From Flabesymbios commensalis (lineage: Eukaryota > Annelida > Polychaeta > Terebellida > Flabelligeridae), in contig OZ024912.1 of assembly GCA_964017125.1 (NCBI GenBank), positions 65,335,890 through 65,399,889 on the forward strand: DNA of 64,000 nt. Direction: 5' to 3'. Shown here one piece after another: positions 59,734 through 64,000 of this stretch (position 1 is its first letter; every line of letters begins with the position of its first letter). Under the pieces are notes generated by a model. The model saw only the letters and a program-made list of their open reading frames with translations, ran no database searches and had not been told where the DNA came from. The translations under genes were made by a program, and so were the position numbers.

Positions 59734-61289
59734 GATTCACACGAGGTACCCTGATTATTCCTGAAAGTAAATAAAAAATACACTATTCAGAATAAATATT
59801 TTTATATACTGTATTTATTAGAATCTATGCCCATATTTCAATTAGTGCCCCCTCCCCTGATTTGGTGATAAAATTCATGATAATGGTACACTATATAGAC
59901 TAGACCTAGCTACATATTAAGAAACTATAGTAGGCGTCATGCTGACTAGTAACCTTGCAAAAGGAAAAGAGGGAAAACTTTAACAGTTTTCTCTGGTTTC
60001 TCCATTCTCTTGACTTTTCTCTGTACAAAAAGCAGGAAAAGTCTTATCCCCAGTTTTTTACCACAGTGAAAGTTTTCACACTTTTACCTGCAAGAAAACT
60101 TGAGACAAACCATAGGTATATAATTACTGGTAAAGTGTGACATCATACTATATTAATTTCTCTTTCTTTGGGATCATCTCCATATTTTTCTACGGGAACA
60201 AAACAATAGGATCTATTAGGCGATTGTTTATACATTTTTATATAGTAGCATTCGCCGACTGTAGGACTTGTGTGGCCTACTTTGAAACACCCTCCAGAGA
60301 AAAAACCCCACCGACACCCCTCTGGAGCCGATTCAAAAAAATAATAAATATGTATTTCCCGCAGATAGTCTATGCCTGGCCAAGGAGCCACCTGAAAGTG
60401 TCTGGAACAGGGATAGGGCTAATCACAACAGTCAATACTATATTTAAACAGGTTTTACATGCACAATAGGAATACCCGATACATGTAGGGACCGCCACTC
60501 GATCGATCCGCACCAAACCACCACATTTCCCAAGTTGGCAAATTGTTGATAATCTTGAAAATGCAATTGCGAGAGAGCACCAGGACAATACAAAAAGACA
60601 CAAATGAATTCGATGCAGGGAATATTCTAGAGAAAAGCAAGAAAACTTTATGGCACTGGACAGGGGACTGCTAAAGTTAGAGGGACGAGGGCTACCATTC
60701 AATCACCCGAGTCAATGAAGACTGAATTTTTATGAAATAAATAATTTTTAAAGGACATGTTGTCAATAAATATTTAATGGCCTTGAAAAAAATTTGCCTT
60801 GCTTCGCTCAGCATCATTAAATGTCACTTGAATTCACGAAGCCTCGCTTCGCTTGTTTTCTTAAACACCCATATCAAGGCAAATGGCATGTTTTTATTTT
60901 ATCTCAGTCATATATCGTATTGAGTGCTTGAATGTGTGAGGGCAACCTTTTGATGGAGAACAAGTTTAGAAATAAATGTAAAAAAAACGTTTTACAATCA
61001 GGTTTAGGAAAAACTAGGGCCAAAGGCCTCATGTGGTTGGGGCAAAGGGAGGAAACTGAAATACTACAAGTTTTTCAATTATAATATAACTTAAGGGTGT
61101 GTCATTCTGATTGATCAGAATGGTATACTCGTTCATAAGGGCATGTGTATTAAATCAGTGATTTTGATAAAATTGTGATGTTTTGCCGTTGATCGCATGC
61201 AACGGCGGCAACAGTAACCGAACGAGGGATGGTGTTTGAATTAAGTGTGCCTATTTTATCAATATCCAGACTGATATCAATTTCACGAA
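59734..61289. other. intergenic region upstream of LETM1
   Basis: If exon 1 is right, the LETM1 promoter should lie just above 59733; I see no convincing TATA box or GC-rich island. Overlapping ORFs on both strands at 60137-60702 are not recognised. Confidence 0.35.
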
Positions 61290-61403
61290 ATACGTATGTA
61301 CTTCAAAGTCCCCTAAATTGGCTATAATTTACCAAAAAATCTTGGGGCAAGCCCCCGAAACCCCAGGCGCCCCCTTTTTTCAGATTCTGGATCCGCCTCA
61401 CTG
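61290..61403 (-). mobile_element. MITE fragment, one end only
   Basis: CAGATTCTGGATCCGCCTCACTG (about 61380-61402) is the complement of the left end at 55706, preceded by G/C-run sequence of the same character. The other end is not found. Confidence 0.45.
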
Positions 61404-61559
61404 ATAACTCAGTGAGCCACCACAGGAGACCTACTCCATGAGGTAAGCAGGTGGATGACCCAGCCACAGGCCGCAACCACATGGCCACAGTTACGAGCGA
61501 AAATCACTGATCAGTGCTGATGCCGCTGTCAAAATGCATGGTCAACCTACTCAGCTCAT

Positions 61560-61635
61560 ATTGCAAACACAACACATTGTCCATGTGTTGTGTTAACGCT
61601 GGTTCACGCTGGCCCAGCATTAATGTGTTGTGTTT
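61560..61635. mobile_element. MITE family D-like palindrome
   Basis: CAACACATTGTCCATGTGTT, GTTCACGCTGGCCCAGCATT and AATGTGTTGTGTTTTCTC make an imperfect palindrome with family D wording. Confidence 0.45.
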
Positions 61636-61751
61636 TCTCAGTAGGGGCAGCATACATACATGTATGTATGTAGGCTACAGTAGATCAGTTGTGATGCTTG
61701 TTTAGCAGCAGACCTGCGAGTGAGAGAGGCTGCCGGCAAACGTGTACACAG

Positions 61752-61857
61752 CCAACACAAGGCATTGACCCAATGATGTTTTAATGTTGTGCCGACGTCG
61801 AAGACGGCGGGCTAACATTAGAACAACATTGGGTCAATGATCTCGTTTGCTGGGATA
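61752..61857. mobile_element. MITE family D, well-kept copy
   Basis: CAAGGCATTGACCCAATGAT at left, centre GCCGACGTCGAAGACGGCGG, then CAACATTGGGTCAATGATCT and CGTTTGCTGGG at right. Confidence 0.75.
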
Positions 61858-62021
61858 TATAGGCCTATACATGATCAGCATGCTGTACGTCATGTACAAG
61901 CCCAATGTAGCTGTCTTGCAAAGACAAACATGAAAGGGCAGCATCTGCTTACTTTAGAAGTAAACATGTAGGCCCCTACTGCGTTTTGGCTTTGCAATGC
62001 GTGCTATGATTAATTATCAGC

Positions 62022-62110
62022 AAACACGAGACATCGACCCGATGTTGGGCCAGCGTCGTAGCCGATTGTATTAACATTGGGTCAATGTGATTGTCTCGTG
62101 TTCGCTTGCA
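62022..62110. mobile_element. MITE family D, well-kept copy
   Basis: CAGCAAACACGAGACATCGA at left, centre GGGCCAGCGTCGTAGCCGAT, then AACATTGGGTCAATGTGATT and GTCTCGTGTTCGCTTG at right. Confidence 0.78.
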
Positions 62111-63411
62111 CGGGCATCACGTGGGAGTGTTTGCAAACACAGGAGACAGAGAAGGCGGAATTTTACACAGTTGACGTGTCAGCCTAAGCCAAATATGGCC
62201 ACACAACCACCATGTGATCACTATGTGTGTGGAACAGACAATAGGGATCGTCTACCAAAATCTCCTAAGAATAGGTGAAAGCAAGTGAAGACGTTCTATA
62301 GGGTACAGGAATATTATATAGGGTCCGCGAATCTGAGGATTATTAAATGAAATGCGCCTGTCTATAGGTTTTATGAATGGAGTGACGTCACTTTTTGTCC
62401 CAAACCTTTGTCCCGATGAAGATAACAAGGTGACCGGGGCGAGCCCCGCCCACAAAAACAAATTGTGACAAATGTCCATCATTAGGCCCTACATTTTTTT
62501 TAGATCAAGTCTTTGTCTAATGGTCATGTCGTATCTGAGAGGAAAAGGGGATGAGCTACCTATATTATTATTTCCTTTTAAAAATATTTTTTTTATAATT
62601 CACTAGCCGTAATCTATAACTAAACGTTTTTAACTCTTATAAGGAAAAGTGTGTAAGGTCTCAGATGTATCACATCGTCAATGATGTTGTAAGTTTAATT
62701 ACAACATCACTCTTTTATATCGGGCCATACAGATCAGAGGAGAAGGCTATTTACCACTGAAATCTATCAATTGACATGTTCTAAATTTTCGTGGGGTATC
62801 CGCCATCGTGAACATCGCAAAAATAGGCTGGCAATATTCATAGAATGTCTGTGGCTGGTGTAGTGACAAAAAAAGGGATTTTCCTTAGTATCTACCCTAT
62901 CGAATAAAAAAACAAATCAACATCAGACCCTTCATCGATACCTTCAGGTGAATGGTTCATTCAAATGATATTTTTTTCATGGTTGTCTGAAATTGTATGA
63001 ATTTTCCAAAATATGGGATACATATGCCTTTCTTCATTTTTCACCATTTTGATGGATTTCTCAGAATTTATGTGAATTTGTTAGACACTGCAATTAAAGG
63101 CATATTTTCTCTGTTTGTTTGTTATTTTTGCTCACTACTAATATTGGTAGAAATAAAGCCATCATTATAAAAATTTAATCGTTATTTGTTCTTATCACCT
63201 TTTATGAGGATTTCCATCACTAAACATGTCTCAATTACAAAAAATAATGCCAGCCCTCGCCTTTACTTTCATAATTGTTGAAACAGATGATTGAAGAGGT
63301 GTGTGGAAAAGGCATGCTGTGGGCCATTCTGATCATTTTTTTAACCAGATACATGTGCCATTTTTTTTTAATTTTTGTGAAAAATGCAAAAAATGAAACT
63401 AAACTATATAT
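62111..63411. other. intergenic stretch
   Basis: No supported gene or repeat; AT-rich with short C/G runs. Confidence 0.35.
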
Positions 63412-63936
63412 TCACTGCCACATGAATGGTGTCAGTGGGAATAGTTTGGGTTTGCCATACCCCCGAGAAACCACAATCACATAGTATTTTCCTAACAAAT
63501 AATATCCACGGGAGTGGTAGATATTATTTATGTGTAGACTATATATAAACATGTAGATAAAATATGACAACTTCTTAGACTGACATGTGATTAATCTACT
63601 CCAGTATTTACCAATTCTACACTTAACATGTAAACTAAGCGGTATTTCACCCGTTTCACTGTATACCATATGATATTTGTGTATACATGTACATTTATTC
63701 AAACGTCCAAAAGATGGCACTTCAATGTCACAAATTGTTATGGGGGTAACAGAAGCCAAAACATCACCCAGACACTTAAAATTTTTGAAGCAGTTGAAGA
63801 AAACTACTGAGATGATGTCGCTGTTAAGAGTTTTGTTTTTAGATAGAGTACACCAGGGCACCCAACGAGTGCCCCGCAATACAGTAACAGTAGCAAATAT
63901 ACCACATATGCACATAACAATCAGAAATTTGGACAT
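63412..63936 (-). CDS. unassigned 174-codon ORF, possible secreted protein
   Basis: The frame opens with ATG at 63936 and starts MSKFLIVMCICGIFATVTVL, a fair signal peptide. About ten cysteines follow in the first 120 residues (examples: CTLSKN, NCFKNFKCLGD, NKCTCIHKYH). The last 50 residues are Tyr/Ile-rich and look less natural, so the true gene, if any, may end or splice earlier. A plus-strand ORF (63677-63997) overlaps it and neither is recognised. It could be chance in AT-rich DNA. Confidence 0.22.
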   Translation of the reverse strand: MSKFLIVMCICGIFATVTVLRGTRWVPWCTLSKNKTLNSDIISVVFFNCFKNFKCLGDVLASVTPITICDIEVPSFGRLNKCTCIHKYHMVYSETGEIPLSLHVKCRIGKYWSRLITCQSKKLSYFIYMFIYSLHINNIYHSRGYYLLGKYYVIVVSRGYGKPKLFPLTPFMWQ

Positions 63937-64000
63937 AGCCTCCGGCCTTTGTTTTGTTTCTCAAGTCCATGAGGGGGTCATGGAAGAAAAAATTTGATAG

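Overview
The window looks like nuclear DNA of a marine invertebrate animal. It holds two spliced genes with GT-AG introns, and most of the rest is AT-rich sequence packed with short non-autonomous transposons, LINE remnants and a 5S-rRNA-derived SINE. A nitrate/nitrite-sensor-type (NIT) receptor guanylate cyclase, many TAGGCCTA and TACATGTA words, and CR1/L2-type LINEs would suit an echinoderm, hemichordate, amphioxus or lophotrochozoan. I cannot settle the species from sequence alone. I saw no convincing retrovirus, LTR element, Polinton, CRISPR array, tRNA or bacterial operon.

Layout. Positions 1-11 kb: intergenic, with TTAA-flanked MITEs, two LINE fragments (minus 2.75-3.63 kb, plus 7.44-8.89 kb), palindromic elements, one possible orphan first exon and a GACTTCGGA tandem array. 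11.2-15.3 kb: a plus-strand receptor guanylate cyclase. Four exons are well supported. A tentative fifth exon runs directly into a 26-bp minisatellite of about 800 bp. 16-33.7 kb: intergenic, with two 5S-derived SINE copies, a 2.3-kb element built of about 145-bp tandem units, several MITEs, a second array of the GACTTCGGA repeat in the opposite orientation, and TIR elements. 33.7-59.7 kb: minus-strand LETM1, readable from a tentative start exon to the stop as 13 exons coding for about 836 residues. Its introns hold more than 15 MITEs, a hAT-like 1.66-kb element, a second and longer 145-bp-unit element, two other tandem arrays and an antisense-to-plus LINE. 59.7-64 kb: intergenic, with three palindromic elements and one unassigned 174-codon ORF.

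The two genes are functionally separate. The cyclase would convert a signal at its extracellular sensor into cGMP, but its transition-state arginine is a glutamine and the last catalytic segment, with the substrate-binding lysine, is not found. It may be an inactive or heterodimer-only subunit. LETM1 is an inner-mitochondrial-membrane ion-exchange protein and looks intact. The most striking non-genic signal is a set of MITE families that share TTAA target sites and CCC...GGG ends (piggyBac-like by inference). One family carries nested TGACGTC palindromes and another is an almost full-length hairpin.
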